From the NCBI RefSeq assembly GCF_900112595.1, contig NZ_FOMI01000003.1, positions 248,001 to 312,000 on the forward strand: 64,000 nt of DNA, written 5' to 3'. The translations under genes were made by a program, and so were the position numbers. The DNA comes from Algibacter pectinivorans (lineage in GTDB: Bacteria > Bacteroidota > Bacteroidia > Flavobacteriales > Flavobacteriaceae). Positions within the stretch are counted from its first letter, which is position 1. Every line of letters begins with the position of its first letter. Below the pieces are notes generated by a model. It saw nothing but the letters and a program-made list of their open reading frames with translations. It had not been told where the DNA came from and searched no databases. This document shows positions 46,759 through 57,100 of the stretch, one piece after another.

Positions 46759-48447
46759 ATGAGAAAACTCAACGAATTTATTTGGGAAACACACGGTATT
46801 CATGCAGGAACCGAGCAAGATCACGTAAAACATGGTATTGATAAATTAGAGGATATAGTTGATAAAGCTATTGAAGCCGGAAACCCAAGTATAACGTTTA
46901 TAATTCACTCGCCGCGTTTAACAAGTTTTCGTTATATCGCAGAAACGGATACCAATGTAAAGTTTATTCGTGGTAATAAATCGTATTTAAATTATCCAAA
47001 ACGTATAGCAGGACTTCGCGAAAAATACGACGGACAAATAAACATAAAATATGGTGTTGAGTTAGAGTGGATGGGGCCAGATATTGGTTTACAGTGGAGT
47101 CGTTCTAAGATTTTTCAAGCCGAAGATGCCGATTATGTTATTGGTTCTGTACATTTTGCGCCAGAAGGTTTGCCTTATGATGGGTCTAAGGAAGAAGCTC
47201 AAGAGTTGTTAAAAATGCGTGGTAGTCTGGAAGCTTATTGGGGTGGTTATTTTGATGAAATGACCCAAATGATTGAGTGTTTTGGCGATATGATTCAAAT
47301 TATTGGTCATATCGATTTGCCAAAACTAAATGTAGATATGCCAGAAGCTTTAGTTAATTTTGAAACTAGTGCGCACCCATTAGCTAATAAATTCAGAACC
47401 CTTTTAGAGCTTATAGCCGATAGAAATTTATCGCTAGACGTTAATATGGCTGGTAAATTTAAAGGTGTTGGTGTATATCCTGTGCAAAGTATATTACGAC
47501 GTGCCAACGAACTACAAATTCCTGTTTGTGTAGGTACAGACACGCATCATGTGCGCTATTATGGCTTAAATTATAAAGAGAGTTTAGAGTATATTCAGGA
47601 GGCGGGTTACGAGAGCTATGTAAGCTATTCTAAGCTTATCCCGGAGAATCGTACCATTTATGACGACCATGAATTAAAAGTAAAATACACGGTTTTAAAT
47701 AAGGGTATCGAGTTGTTAAATCAACGTTTAGATGAAACCCAACGCCGTATAATTCCAGATTTTTCGTTTGGAGGTTCGTTTTCAGAGTTTGTAGACATTT
47801 ATAGAAGTGCTACAGGAATGGGCGATTATAACGCTATTAGAATTCGAAAATATGGTAAATCTATTACAGTTACCAACGAAATTCCTAAAAACACACAAAA
47901 TATAGTAAATGGGTTGTTTTCGGAGCATTTAGACGAGCCTGGTGTAATCTCTTCATTATTTAATACTCTGGCATCAGAAGGTATTAATGTGGAAACAGCG
48001 CGTTTAAAATCGAATAACGATGGTACGGCAGTTGCATTTTTGTCTTTAGATAATAAAAATGGAAAAGTTCAAAACGCTATCGATTTTACAAAAGGTACCG
48101 ATGGTGGATTGTTTAAATCCTTAACATATCAAGAACATGCTGCAATGCCTAATTACTATACAGAAGGCGTGTATTTACTTGAAATGGATGGTGTAAAATT
48201 AAATTTAGCCTTAAGGGATAAAGTTATTTTAACCAAGCATATTAATGCGCCTGGGGTTTTATTAATATTATTATCTGCATTAGCATCTAAAAAAATAAAT
48301 ATTATTGATTTACGTTTAGGTAAATTAAATAATGTTGGGTACTCAGCACTTGCTGTAGATGGCGATAGCGATGTAATAAGAGCGCTACTATCAAAACTTG
48401 GCGATCAATATTACGAAGCTAATTTAATTGAGTTTCATAGTTTTTAA
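46759..48447 (+). CDS. PHP-domain phosphoesterase fused to C-terminal ACT domains
   Basis: A 562-residue protein started at ATG 46759 (a TTG one codon earlier is less likely). Residues ~1-280 are a PHP metallo-phosphoesterase of the HisK/HisJ histidinol-phosphatase type: ETHGIHAGTEQDH at the N-terminus, KYGVELEWMGP, YVIGSVHFAPEGLPYD, IIGHIDLPKLN and VCVGTDTHHV near the metal-binding end. Residues ~390-560 form two ACT-type ligand-binding modules (LDEPGVISSLFNTLASEGINVETARL and NAPGVLLILLSALASKKINIIDLRL). ACT domains usually sense amino acids, so feedback control of the phosphatase is plausible. No his genes are adjacent; substrate is uncertain. Confidence 0.82.
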   Translation: MRKLNEFIWETHGIHAGTEQDHVKHGIDKLEDIVDKAIEAGNPSITFIIHSPRLTSFRYIAETDTNVKFIRGNKSYLNYPKRIAGLREKYDGQINIKYGVELEWMGPDIGLQWSRSKIFQAEDADYVIGSVHFAPEGLPYDGSKEEAQELLKMRGSLEAYWGGYFDEMTQMIECFGDMIQIIGHIDLPKLNVDMPEALVNFETSAHPLANKFRTLLELIADRNLSLDVNMAGKFKGVGVYPVQSILRRANELQIPVCVGTDTHHVRYYGLNYKESLEYIQEAGYESYVSYSKLIPENRTIYDDHELKVKYTVLNKGIELLNQRLDETQRRIIPDFSFGGSFSEFVDIYRSATGMGDYNAIRIRKYGKSITVTNEIPKNTQNIVNGLFSEHLDEPGVISSLFNTLASEGINVETARLKSNNDGTAVAFLSLDNKNGKVQNAIDFTKGTDGGLFKSLTYQEHAAMPNYYTEGVYLLEMDGVKLNLALRDKVILTKHINAPGVLLILLSALASKKINIIDLRLGKLNNVGYSALAVDGDSDVIRALLSKLGDQYYEANLIEFHSF

Positions 48448-48492
48448 TATGGTTTTTATGATTTTGGGCTAATCTTTGATATCTTTAAAATC

Positions 48493-50496
48493 ATGAAAAA
48501 TATAGTATTCCTTTTATGCTGTTGTGCAAACCTTTTTTATGCGCAACAAACGGATTATGTAGATTTTACAGAAGTAAAAGCGGTATTGGCTTTTAGTCAA
48601 ATGAAAGTAGATAGTACTGTTTTTAATTCTTACCAGATAAAATTCGAAGTTTTAAAACAGACGGATTCGGTGTATTTGGATGCTATAAACATGAAATTCA
48701 GTAATGTATCGTTAAATAAAAGCAAAGTAAAATTTAAAAACGATGGTAAAAAGCTAATCATTTACCATGGGTTTAAGGCTTCAAAAACGTACACGCTTAA
48801 TTTTCTGTTTTTTACTTCACCTAAAAAAGCCATGTATTTTATTGATTGGAATAATGAGGATGCTGTTACTTCAAGTTATTCTGATACGTTTAGAAATAGT
48901 CCAGAGAAGAAGCAAATTTGGACACAAGGTCAAGGGAAGTACACAAGCCATTGGTTGCCTTCCATTGACGATATGAATGATAAAATTGAGTTTGATATTA
49001 GTTGCGTTGCTCCAAAAGGTTACGAGGTTATTTCAAACGGAAAAATGGTTTCTAAAAGAGAAACCCCTACTTATAATTTGTGGGAGTTCGACATGGAAAA
49101 GCCCATGTCCAGTTATCTTGTAGCTTTAGTTATTGGTAAATACAGTAAAAATGTAGAATATTCCAAAAGTGGTATTCCGTTAGAAATGTATTATTACCCA
49201 GAAGATTCGCTAAAATTCGAACCAACATACCGCTATACAAAACAGATGTTCGATTTTCTTGAAGCTGAAATAGGCGTGCCATATCCGTGGCAAAACTACA
49301 AGCAAGTACCTGTAAAAGACTTTTTATACGCAGGTATGGAAAACACAAGTGCTACAATATTTGCTGATAGTTTTGTAATTGATTCTATTGCATTTGCAGA
49401 TAAAAATTATGTTAATGTTAACGCACACGAGTTGGCACACCAATGGTTTGGCGATTTGGTAACCGAAACTTCGGGTACACACCATTGGCTGCAAGAAGGT
49501 TTTGCAACGTATTATGCCTTATTAGCCGAACGCGATATTTTTGGAGAGCACTATTACTATTGGCAATTGTATGAATACGCACAGGAGTTGCTTAACCAAG
49601 ATAGAGCGGGCGGAAGTACCTCCTTGTTAGATCCGAAATCGAGTAGTACAACATTTTATAAAAAAGGGGCTTGGGTATTGCATTTGCTTAGGGAACGAGT
49701 GGGCGAAAAGGCTTTTAAAGCGGCCGTTAAAAACTATTTAAAAAAGTACGCCTTTAAAAATGTTGAAACTGAGAATTTTATAACTGAAGTTGAAAAGGTA
49801 AGCGGTGAAGATTTGACTGATTTTGTAAAATTATGGTTGAAAAATAAAGTGTTTAATTATGATGAAGTTTTAAATAGTTTGAAAAAATCAGCATATATGC
49901 AGGAGTATTTAATGGTTGATTGCGAAGTGTATACCTCGAAATGTAGTGACTATTTAACCTCTGGAATTTCTGATGAAGCTAAAATAAAAGTGATTTCTCA
50001 AATACCTAATCAGATAAGAAAAGAAGATTTTAAAAACAGTTTAAAAGTGCGACAAGCCATTGCTCGTAATGTTTCTAAAATCCCTTTACAATTAAAAACC
50101 GAATACGAGTCGTTACTTAATGATGAGTCTTATGTTACTATTGAAACAGCCTTATTTAACCTGTGGCAGAACTTTCCGCAAGAGCGACAAAAATATTTTG
50201 AAAAAACTAAAGACATTCAAGGGTTTAGCGATAAGAATGTAAGAATGCTTTGGTTGGCATTGCAGTTAGTATCTCCCGATTTTGAAGATAAAAACAAGCG
50301 AGAGTATTTCAATGCGCTTACTCGTTATACTAGCCCGCAGTACGGATTTGAGGTGCGCCAAAATGCATTTCAGTATTTGCATCAAATTCAAGCGTGTAAA
50401 GATGTTTGTAAAAAACATTTAAAACAAGCTACTAAGCATCATAATTGGCGATTTCAGAAATTTGCAAAAGCTTTAATTGAAAAGGAAACACCTTAA
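48493..50496 (+). CDS. M1 family metallopeptidase (aminopeptidase N-like)
   Basis: A 667-residue exported zinc aminopeptidase. Signal peptide MKNIVFLLCCCANLFYAQQ, then the N-terminal beta domain, the substrate motif GMENTSAT (GAMEN equivalent) and the zinc site HELAHQWFGDLVTE followed 18 residues on by WLQEGFATYY. The catalytic tyrosine region and the C-terminal HEAT-like helices follow. Unlike the peptidase-like protein at 20557-23388, all zinc ligands and the catalytic glutamate are intact. Length is within the family range. Its stop lies in the left arm of a terminator shared with the convergent T9SS gene. Confidence 0.93.
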   Translation: MKNIVFLLCCCANLFYAQQTDYVDFTEVKAVLAFSQMKVDSTVFNSYQIKFEVLKQTDSVYLDAINMKFSNVSLNKSKVKFKNDGKKLIIYHGFKASKTYTLNFLFFTSPKKAMYFIDWNNEDAVTSSYSDTFRNSPEKKQIWTQGQGKYTSHWLPSIDDMNDKIEFDISCVAPKGYEVISNGKMVSKRETPTYNLWEFDMEKPMSSYLVALVIGKYSKNVEYSKSGIPLEMYYYPEDSLKFEPTYRYTKQMFDFLEAEIGVPYPWQNYKQVPVKDFLYAGMENTSATIFADSFVIDSIAFADKNYVNVNAHELAHQWFGDLVTETSGTHHWLQEGFATYYALLAERDIFGEHYYYWQLYEYAQELLNQDRAGGSTSLLDPKSSSTTFYKKGAWVLHLLRERVGEKAFKAAVKNYLKKYAFKNVETENFITEVEKVSGEDLTDFVKLWLKNKVFNYDEVLNSLKKSAYMQEYLMVDCEVYTSKCSDYLTSGISDEAKIKVISQIPNQIRKEDFKNSLKVRQAIARNVSKIPLQLKTEYESLLNDESYVTIETALFNLWQNFPQERQKYFEKTKDIQGFSDKNVRMLWLALQLVSPDFEDKNKREYFNALTRYTSPQYGFEVRQNAFQYLHQIQACKDVCKKHLKQATKHHNWRFQKFAKALIEKETP

Positions 50497-50526
50497 AGAT
50501 TAAAGTATAAGCTTTAAGGTGTTTTT
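50486..50526 (+). terminator. Terminator of the M1 peptidase gene
   Basis: A 13 bp perfect stem (50486-50498 with 50512-50524) is followed by a T-run. The stop codon is inside its left arm. Confidence 0.85.
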
Positions 50527-50542
50527 GTTTTGTAGGCAAGTG

Positions 50543-52093
50543 TTATAATTTGTTGATTTTAAACGTTTCTACTTTATTTCCAGAAAAAGCCTTAACAATG
50601 TAAAGGCCAGCCTTAAGTAAAGAAACATCGGCTAAATTTGTGTTTAAATATTGGTTGTAAACCAATTTACCATCCATTTGATAAATTTGTAGATGGTTTA
50701 TAGCTTGTGTTGATTTTATGTTAATCTCGTTTCTTACAGGATTTGGATATAGAGCAACGGTATTTAGTGCTTTATCAGATACGTTTAGTTGGTTTTCCTT
50801 GAAGAATCTTCCTAAAATATAACCGTTATTATCATTATTAAAACCTGAAACTAAAATTTTTCCATCTGCTAGTTCTTCACCGTTAGTAATATATTCAATT
50901 TCATCATAATCAGGAAAATCGAGGGATAAAATTCCGTTTTCGCCAAATGTATTGTCTATAATGCCATTTTCATTAACTTTTAGTATTAAGATGTGCCAAT
51001 TATTGTTTTCGTCATTACCATCTCCTAATATGAATATGTCATCGTCTAAATTTGAATCAAATAAGTCTAAAATATAGAAGTTCTCGTTGTAAATGGTTAA
51101 AAGTCCGTTTGAGCCAAATGTATTATCTATACTGCCATCTGAATTTAAGCGTAACAAACCCTGAATAGGTTCTCCGGTAAAACCGCTGTCATCAAAACCG
51201 TCTATAGTAATCAGTATTTTATTGTTGGATAATATATAGGAATCAAAAATGTTTGCACTTCTTGCTGTTAAGTCATAATATATAGAGAATCCATTACTGC
51301 CAAAAGAAGTATCTAGCACGCCATTTGAATTGGCTTTAAGTGCAAACTCATTGTACTCATATTCCCCTGTTGGTGTGCCATTTTCAGGAGTGTAAACTGT
51401 GCCAGTAACTAGTAAACTGTTATTATCAAATAACTCAAGATTTATGTCGTATAACTCTTCATTATCCACAACATCACTAATATTAACTTGTAATGCGCCA
51501 TTGGTTCCAAAAGCGTTGTCAATAGTACCATTACTGTTAAAGCGGGTCATTAAAAGCTGTTCTTCTTCGGTATCAATATTTATGTGTCGACCAGCTACAA
51601 TAAATTTTCCGTTGGAATCTATTTTTATTGTCATTCCTAAAGCAAATTTATCAATAAGGGCAACGCCGTTATTGCCAAAACTAGAAACTTTATTTCCGGC
51701 AGAGTCTAATTTTAATATTCCAATATTACCGTTTATTGTTGATGTTCCAGAAATATAAATGTCATTGTTTTTACTAATTATATCGTACCCAATAAAGTCA
51801 TTAAGCTCCAAAATCCCATTGTTACCAAAATTTAGGTCCAACGCTCCATTGCTATTAAACTGATTAATGATGTTAAGAGATTCGTCATTTTCATTGGATG
51901 CCAATCCAATTTTTAAAATTTTACCAGAATCGGTAATATCCATGTTTAAAGGTCCGTCTGCTTCAAGATATTCTGCAATTTTATAGTTACTCACACCATC
52001 AACACCAAACGAAGTGTCGATGTAAGAAGATTGAGCAAATACTATAGATAAAGTGCATAATAGAGAAACAAAAAATGAGGTAATTTTTTTCAT
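50543..52093 (-). CDS. Delta-60 repeat protein with type IX secretion (type A) sorting domain
   Basis: A 516-residue secreted protein: a signal peptide (ITSFFVSLLCTLSIVFAQ), then seven or so delta-60 repeats of ~55-70 residues (LDLNFGNNGIL, VSSFGNNGVALI, IDNAFGTNGALQV, LDTSFGSNGFSIYY, IDNTFGSNGLLTI, IDNTFGENGILSL) and a C-terminal T9SS type A sorting domain (ALYPNPVRNEINIKSTQ, LLKAGLYIVKAFSGNKVETF). The sorting domain directs export through the type IX machinery and attachment at the cell surface. Ligand or activity of the delta-60 repeats is unknown; they form beta-propeller-like arrays. Convergent to the M1 gene. Confidence 0.9.
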   Translation of the reverse strand: MKKITSFFVSLLCTLSIVFAQSSYIDTSFGVDGVSNYKIAEYLEADGPLNMDITDSGKILKIGLASNENDESLNIINQFNSNGALDLNFGNNGILELNDFIGYDIISKNNDIYISGTSTINGNIGILKLDSAGNKVSSFGNNGVALIDKFALGMTIKIDSNGKFIVAGRHINIDTEEEQLLMTRFNSNGTIDNAFGTNGALQVNISDVVDNEELYDINLELFDNNSLLVTGTVYTPENGTPTGEYEYNEFALKANSNGVLDTSFGSNGFSIYYDLTARSANIFDSYILSNNKILITIDGFDDSGFTGEPIQGLLRLNSDGSIDNTFGSNGLLTIYNENFYILDLFDSNLDDDIFILGDGNDENNNWHILILKVNENGIIDNTFGENGILSLDFPDYDEIEYITNGEELADGKILVSGFNNDNNGYILGRFFKENQLNVSDKALNTVALYPNPVRNEINIKSTQAINHLQIYQMDGKLVYNQYLNTNLADVSLLKAGLYIVKAFSGNKVETFKINKL

Positions 52094-52427
52094 AATGTTT
52101 AAGGATTAATTGGTTTGTTAGTTAAATATATGATAATCAATCAAGTAGGGTGGTATTTTTATCGTAATTATTTGATGTTTAATTGGTTGTGAATTATTAA
52201 TTTCCTAAATATTTGCTATTGAAATTAAAATGTTTCTATTTCTTACTTATTTTGTAAGATTTATTGTTGTTTAATGCGTCTGTATTGCTATGTTAAATAG
52301 TGGTTTTTAAAAAATAAATAATTGAATTTTAATGTGTTATATTTTGTGTTGGCAGGTTTGAGTAAATTTAAAATTGCTATGCAGGCCTTTTGGTGTAGTT
52401 TTAGTTTGCTTAACTTTCAAGGCAATA
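52094..52427. other. Intergenic region between two gene units
   Basis: About 330 bp of AT-rich DNA without a convincing gene. A small frame at 52322-52549 runs into the decayed patatin copy and is not credible. Confidence 0.4.
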
Positions 52428-52458
52428 TTGAAAAACATTTTACTTCTTGGTATATTTA
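52428..52458 (+). promoter_or_regulatory. Promoter of the decayed patatin copy
   Basis: TTG at 52428-52430 and TATATTTA at 52451-52458 are 20 bp apart. The whole stretch to the start codon nearly matches the intact copy's promoter at 60375-60405. Confidence 0.6.
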
Positions 52459-52475
52459 CTCCCATAAGATAAAAA

Positions 52476-53098
52476 ATGAAAGCCTTAGTAATTCCTGGGG
52501 GAGGAAGCAATGGAGCCTTTGCTGGTGGTGTGGCGCAATATCTTATTGAGAATTTAAAGCGAGATTATCAATTTTTTTTATTTGTGCTTCTACCGGAAGT
52601 TTGTTAGTATCTCATTTGGCTTTAAATAAATTTGCAAAAATAAAATTGGTTTATACTAATATTACCAATGAAAGCAGTTTTATTGTCTGTCCTTTTAATA
52701 TAATTGAAAAATATGGTGCACAAAATACAAGAATTAGCCATTTTAAGGCTGCACGGGTAATATTGTGCCAATTGAGGAGGCCATAATAAGAATTGCTACT
52801 AAGATAGATGCCATTATTTTAGAAACAGAAGTGAATCAATTTAATAGAATGCCATCTAAAAATCCGTTCTATTTATAGACTAGTATGTTTAGTTTCGTGC
52901 TAGATCGCATAGAGTCTCAAAACATTAAAATTTGAAAATTTGTTACATCTAATCAAAATGTTATTATCAATTTTATTATACCCGTGGTGTTAACAACAAA
53001 TTCATTAATTTTTAACAAAGCAAAAATGACTTCTTGTTGGGAAGATGGTTATAACTTTGCGAACTTTAAAAATCAAGAACTTAGTCCTTTGGAAAATT
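52476..53098 (+). pseudogene. Decayed patatin-like phospholipase (relic of the gene at 60423)
   Basis: The first ~30 codons (MKALVIPGGGSNGAFAGGVAQ) follow the intact patatin at 60423. A frameshift at ~52575, in a T-run, then shifts the reading; in the next frame STGSLLVSHLALNKF aligns with STGSLLIPHLAAGKI. Roughly 80 codons of the middle are missing, and the later part (PIEEAIIRIATKIDAIILETE, then LTTNSLIFNKAKM) aligns with PIREAILRGATEIDAIILESE and LTENSLVFNKKLM. Stop codons occur in all frames. The upstream ~50 bp are as conserved as the start, so the copy arose by duplication of the gene with its promoter, followed by decay. Confidence 0.9.
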
Positions 53099-53116
53099 TT
53101 TTTTTTTTGTATCAAT

Positions 53117-54112
53117 CTACTTTCTACGTTCCGTATTTGCTGGGTTTTTACATATTAAACATTTAGCTAAATAGGTTATAGATAATTCGTAAACACCATC
53201 TGTTCTCCCAATATTTGTCGTATTCACATCATACGAAAAACCAAACCTTAATTGTTCGAATTCTAAACCAACAAAAGCGTTTACCGAAGTTAGTAAATGA
53301 CTGTTAGAGTTGTTTTTGGCTGGATTTGTTACAGCTGTAGCACCTAACATTAGTTTTTCTAACCACACGGTTGCGCCAAGGTCCAATCGATTATATTCGC
53401 CTTGTTGCATATAATTTGCTGAGAGGAACAAATCATTGTAATCAAAATAAGGGAATTTATAACCAGCGTGTAATGAGTAAAAGATATCTAAGGGCACGTT
53501 ACCATTTTCAACAAATGAAATGTTTGGTTTGTTTAAGTGTTTTACCGATGCTCCTAACCATAAATCGGTATCATTTCTTGTGTTTTTTTTATCGAATACA
53601 AAGCCCGCTGAAAAATCGAAAAAACTTATGTTTCTGTTGGCATTCATGGCGAACGGGTCGTTCGATGTGGGATTTATTGTTCCTGAATTTATGTTAATTT
53701 GATCGGACAAAACTAAACCGCTAAAGTTAAATGATTTGGTTCCGAAACCAACCTCTATAGCTGGTCTAAAAAACCATTCATTGGCTAATCTTACATGGTA
53801 GGAAAAATTGACATTTCCCTGTAAATGGTTGTATTTGGTATTATTTTCATGCTGATTTATAATGCTGAAACCAATACCGCCAACATCTTCAATCCAAGAA
53901 TTAAAGAATGCGTATTCAGTATCAACTCTCAAGTCTAAACTTGGCCATTGTGTTCTATGGATTAAACCAAAATAAGAAGCATCTTCAAAACCTGAAAAAC
54001 CTGGGTTTAAGGTTTCGGGAACTAAAAAGTATTGCGAAAAAACAGGGTCTTGTGCTTGCACGTTAAGCGATAAGCAGCACAAAATTAATAGTATAGATAG
54101 TTTTATTTTCAT
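53117..54112 (-). CDS. PorP/SprF family type IX secretion membrane protein
   Basis: A 331-residue outer-membrane beta-barrel protein with a signal peptide (ILLILCCLSLNVQAQDP) and the family opening DPVFSQYFLVPETLNPGFSGF. Alternating strands follow (LQGNVNFSYHVRLANEWFF, GAKNLFLSANYMQQGEYNRLDLGATVWLEKLMLG-like pattern), and the chain ends in an R/K-rich tail. PorP/SprF proteins accompany SprB-type surface adhesins and help their secretion or attachment. It lies 12 bp after the 2030-residue gene's stop on the same strand, so both are one operon. The pair matches the known sprB-sprF arrangement. Confidence 0.92.
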   Translation of the reverse strand: MKIKLSILLILCCLSLNVQAQDPVFSQYFLVPETLNPGFSGFEDASYFGLIHRTQWPSLDLRVDTEYAFFNSWIEDVGGIGFSIINQHENNTKYNHLQGNVNFSYHVRLANEWFFRPAIEVGFGTKSFNFSGLVLSDQININSGTINPTSNDPFAMNANRNISFFDFSAGFVFDKKNTRNDTDLWLGASVKHLNKPNISFVENGNVPLDIFYSLHAGYKFPYFDYNDLFLSANYMQQGEYNRLDLGATVWLEKLMLGATAVTNPAKNNSNSHLLTSVNAFVGLEFEQLRFGFSYDVNTTNIGRTDGVYELSITYLAKCLICKNPANTERRK

Positions 54113-54124
54113 TGTGTTACTTGC

Positions 54125-57100
54125 TTATTTAATAGATACAAAAGCGCCTTTTTGTGTAATAGTTTTGCCGTAGAATGTTTTCGCGGAAAAGGTGAAATAA
54201 TAATTGCCGTTTTCTGCTTCTGCATCGTTTATTTTTCCGTCCCATCCCTTTATTGTATCACCTTCTTCAGAATAAATTAAACTACCCCAAGTATCGTAAA
54301 TATTAAATACTATAGTGTTTAATGCGATGGATTCTGGTACAAAATAAGCATTCATACCATCGCCATTTGGTGTGAATGCATTTGGCATAATTATCTTATA
54401 TCCTTTTTCTACAACCAAAGTAAATTGTTTTGTGTAAACGCATCCAAAAGGATAGGAAACGGTCTGAATAATTGAATAGGAGCCTTCATTATTATAAATG
54501 TGGGTTGGGTTTTCGTCTGAAGAAAAATTACCATCTCCAAAATCCCATGAAATCGATTCGTAATCTCCTGTGGCTAAATTTGTAAACTCAATAGGGTCTT
54601 CAATGGAATAAAACCCGTAGGTAGAAATAGCGCTTGAGGTTACAGAGAAATCGGGGTCGCCAAACATAGGAATGTCTACATTATATGAAAAACTCGTGCT
54701 GCAATTTATATTATCAGTAACACTAATAATTACCAAACCATTTTGCGTGGTATTCATAAATTCACCATTGGTGCCGCTAACCGTTCCGTTAGACCAATTA
54801 ATGTTATAAGGTGGAACGCCGCCGGATACCATTGCTACAAAAGTTTGATTTATAGTTTTTGTATCGCAATCATAAATAGTATTAGTATCAACGCTAACTT
54901 CTAATGGTTCAAATCTATTAATTTGCCAGGTGCCAGATGTTTCGCAATTATTAGCATCGGTGACATTAACAGCATAATTTCCTGGAGGAATATTAGTTAA
55001 GTCTTCGGTTGTGTCTCCATTGGACCATGAATATGTAAATGGAGGTGTGCCTCCTGTTACAATTAAATTTATAGAACCACTATTGGCGTCATCGCAATTT
55101 AAAGCATCACTAGTGTTAGCAGAAAGTGATAAGGCGTTAGGTTCTGTTATTGTAAATGTTTCAGTAATAACACATGGTTTGCTATCGGTAATGGTTACGG
55201 TGTAGGTACCTGGGCCTATATTGTTTCGTTCTACGCCAGCGGTTGGGTCATCATCCCAAACTAAATTAACGGGAGTTATACCACCTACTAAATTTAAAAT
55301 AATACGACCATCACTTTCTCCAAAACAAGATACATTATTTGTTGTCGGGTTTATGGTGAAAATAGGAGGTTCAACAATTGTTATGGTTACAGCCTTTTCG
55401 CAATTGGTGTTGTCTGTAACCGTAATAGTATAATCGCCAGGAGATAAGTTAGATTGCGACATGCCCGAGCCTAAGTTACTCCAAGCAACGGTGTAGGGCG
55501 AGTTTCCTCCAGAAATATTAGTGATGTTTATTGTTGCATCGTTATCGTTATAACATTCAATTTCGGTAGCTGTGTATTCGATAATGATTTCATCCGTTTC
55601 GGTTAAAACAAGCTCTAAAGTATCGGTGCAATTTGACCTGTCGGTAACGGTAACAGTATAGGTTCCTGCTATTAAATTAATTAAATTTTGTTGATTACTT
55701 GTAAATCCATTAGGACCAGTCCAAGAATAGCTGTAATCGAATACATCTGGAGAGGTTTCTATAGTTCTTCCTCCAACGGTATTAATATTTATTTCTCCAG
55801 TGGCATCTCCAAAGCAAATAACGTTAACTTGGTTTACTAGACCTACTACTAATTCCTCAGGTTCAACCACTGAAAAACTTCTGCTTATAGTGGGACAATT
55901 ACTAGCATCAGTAACCGTTACTTCATATTCACCAGGACTAAGATTAGTTAAATCTTCAGTTGTGGCATATAGAATATTGTTTCTAGTCCAACTATAGGTG
56001 TAAGGCGCTGTACCTCCTGAAATTTCAATACTTATAGAACCGTTGTCTGCATTAAAACAAGATATGGTTTCAGGATTAAAATCAATGGTCGAAAATACAA
56101 GTTCATTGGGTTCAGTAATTGTAAAGTTTTCGGTGAAAGGGCAACCTCCATCATCTAAAATAGCGACAGTATAATCACCAGGTTCTAAATTAGAAATGTC
56201 TTCATTTGTACTAGTAAAACCATTAGGTCCTGTCCATGAAATTTGATACGGGTTTCCTATTGAAAAAGGCACGCCACCAACAATTTCAATATCTAAATCT
56301 CCCGTATTAGCCGAATAACAATTGCTGTTGGTTTGACTGCTTGTTATGCTGATGGATGGATTTACAGTAATTTCAACTTCAAACGTGTTACCAACGCAAG
56401 TTCCAGAAGTAGGAGTAACGCTATAAGTAACAGTTGAAGGGCTTGTAGTTGTATTGGTTAATGTTTGGCTAATGTTTGTTTTTGGTGAGTTTTCACTGGA
56501 GGCACCAGTAATGGTACCGGCAGGGTTAATTGTTGGTGTCGCCCAAACGTACGTGGTTCCCGTTGGTGCAATGTCTCCACTAGTACTATCTGGTGTTATG
56601 GTAAATGTATTGCCGCTGCAAATAATATCAGATTTATTGCTGATGTTTGGGGTTTGGTTAATAGTTATTTCTGCTACATTAGAGGTAATTTGTGTGCAGC
56701 CACCAGAAGAAAAAGTGATTACAGCATAGTAATATACGTTGCCAACAGTTGCAGATGGTGGATTAAAATTTGAATTGGTTTCTCCTGAAATTGCTGAACC
56801 TGTAGAAGTGTTATTTACCGTATTTGAGTACCATTGATAGGTTGGTGTTCCTACCCCGTTTTCGTAGTTTACAGATAGTTGGTTTAAAGTATCTCCTAAA
56901 CAATAGGTGTTTGATGCGGGTTGGGTTGTAAAATTTGGTGCAGGGTTTACAGTTACTTCAGCAGGATTACTAACCACGCTACAATCAATTCCAGGTTGTG
57001 AAATAACGGCGTAGTAATAAAGCGTACCAACGGTAACTGTAGCAGGTGTGTAACTAGTGTTAGTTGCACCTGAGATAATATTACCTCCTGTATTGGAATT

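Noticed and set aside
52601-52786. A separate 61-residue gene inside the patatin relic
   Set aside because: It aligns in a shifted frame with the intact patatin, so it is a fragment of the pseudogene.
52476-53098. Programmed frameshifting in the first patatin copy
   Set aside because: Besides the frameshift there is a large internal deletion and several stops, so it is decay and not recoding.
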